Source: Candidatus Nomurabacteria bacterium
Lineage (GTDB): Bacteria > Patescibacteriota > Minisyncoccia > Phycocordibacterales > UBA918
Assembly (NCBI GenBank): GCA_943359405.1
Contig: CALRHO010000020.1
Span: 1 to 11,441 of the forward strand
Direction of reading: 5' to 3'
Length of the DNA stretch: 11,441 nt
The notes beneath the pieces were generated by a model that was given only the letters and a program-made list of their open reading frames with translations, was not told the DNA's origin and ran no database searches. Of the stretch, positions 10,989-11,441 are shown in pieces (the first letter of the stretch is position 1; each line of letters begins with the position of its first letter). Position numbers and translations under genes: made by a program.

Positions 10989-11441
10989 CAGCCGACCCCC
11001 TCAACAGCCATCACGAAGTAGGTGCCGCTACGGCGATCCACCAGAAAAAAGCGGTAGATCGAGGATCCGGAGGTGCACATGATGTGCTGGCCGTCCCGCG
11101 CGAAGTCGGGGCGGACACGCTGATGGGCGATGCGCCGCGGCGTTTCCACGCACAGCGCAGCATCAACGGGCAGCCTGGTCCCGATCGGCACCTCGGCACG
11201 AGCGTAGCCGTTCTCGAGGGTGACCTCCTGGGTCCAGAAGACCTGGTCGCCGGCCCGGAGAGTCAGAGTGACCCGGCCGGTCGCGCCAGTGAAGCCGGCG
11301 CGACCGGAATCCAGCGCCTGCCGCACCGGCACGAAGTACTGGTCGGCATTGCGGCCCGCGACCTCGCGGTCGACGGCCGGCGACTGCCGGAGCACGACGG
11401 CACCGACCTTGAGGGTCTGGGTGGTCGTGGCCGCGACCGTA
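10988..11441 (-). CDS. Partial exported or periplasmic hypothetical protein, cut by the window edge
   Basis: The frame is open from 11441 down to the TGA at 10988-10990, so the N-terminus lies outside the window. At least 150 residues are visible, beginning ...TVAATTTQTLKVGAVVLRQS. The internal GTG at 11395 is an arbitrary start; the frame upstream of it reads as normal coding. The segment has alternating hydrophobic/polar beta-like stretches (VTLTLRAGDQVFWTQEVTLE, then RAEVPIGTRLPVDAALCV) and a late IYRFFLVDRRSGTYFVMA. Two cysteines are seen (ALCVE and IMCTS). Its C-terminus is translationally coupled to the 172-residue gene, so the two probably act together outside the cytoplasm. I recognise no family. 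Confidence 0.72.
   Translation of the reverse strand, partial: TVAATTTQTLKVGAVVLRQSPAVDREVAGRNADQYFVPVRQALDSGRAGFTGATGRVTLTLRAGDQVFWTQEVTLENGYARAEVPIGTRLPVDAALCVETPRRIAHQRVRPDFARDGQHIMCTSGSSIYRFFLVDRRSGTYFVMAVEGVG

Noticed and set aside
1..11441. Reassignment of TGA to Gly or Trp as in some CPR lineages
   Set aside because: crtE, the 66-residue gene, the DUF2892 gene and the 10988 frame all end properly at TGA, and no gene needs read-through.

Overview
The window reads as a bacterial genome segment with a compact carotenoid locus, a chloride-channel operon and several envelope or secreted proteins. The main part (about 1-10430) has moderate G+C; one 60-base block I counted, 5341-5400, is 50%. 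It uses the standard bacterial code, with TGA as a stop. Genes are packed with tiny gaps or overlaps, many starts lack a Shine-Dalgarno site, and several starts sit just downstream of a -10-like hexamer. A surface protein combines a Gly/Asp stretch, a Pro stretch, three Ig-like repeats and a C-terminal membrane anchor. This style suggests Candidate Phyla Radiation / Patescibacteria, perhaps a parcubacterial lineage. There is no rRNA or ribosomal marker, so that placement is inference.

Layout. (1) 113-1853, minus strand: ClC chloride transporter, a 43-residue single-span peptide and a YgaP-like (DUF2892) membrane protein. (2) 1935-2779, plus strand: a PhnB-like VOC protein with an unusual Pro-rich basic tail, then a 66-residue charged protein and a terminator. 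(3) 2910-6356, plus strand: crtE-crtB-crtI (polyprenyl/GGPP synthase, phytoene synthase, phytoene desaturase) with overlapping reading frames. (4) 6353-7207, minus strand: a UbiA-family prenyltransferase of the lycopene-elongase type, whose stop codon overlaps that of crtI. (5) 7306-8109, plus strand: a winged-helix protein divergent from the elongase. (6) 8297-8842, plus strand: a secreted lysozyme/transglycosylase-like protein behind a structured leader. (7) 8849-8989: three consecutive hairpins between convergent genes. (8) 9019-10344, minus strand: the Ig-like surface protein. (9) 10470-11441, minus strand: two exported proteins of unknown function, one cut by the window edge, in a visibly more G+C-rich and differently coded segment (11221-11280 is 70% G+C by count).

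How the genes work together. CrtE would supply C20 GGPP, CrtB would join two to phytoene, CrtI would desaturate it towards lycopene, and the UbiA enzyme could add C5 units to make C45/C50 acyclic carotenoids. No lycopene cyclase, beta-carotene cleavage enzyme, rhodopsin or precursor-pathway gene lies in the window, so the visible pathway points to an acyclic elongated pigment rather than retinal. The winged-helix protein shares a 98-bp divergent promoter region with the elongase and is a candidate local regulator. The most notable items are the C50-type carotenoid locus in a probable Patescibacterium, the apparent leaderless promoters, the structured leader of the lysozyme-like gene, and the sharp composition change near 10.4 kb, which may be gene transfer or an assembly join.
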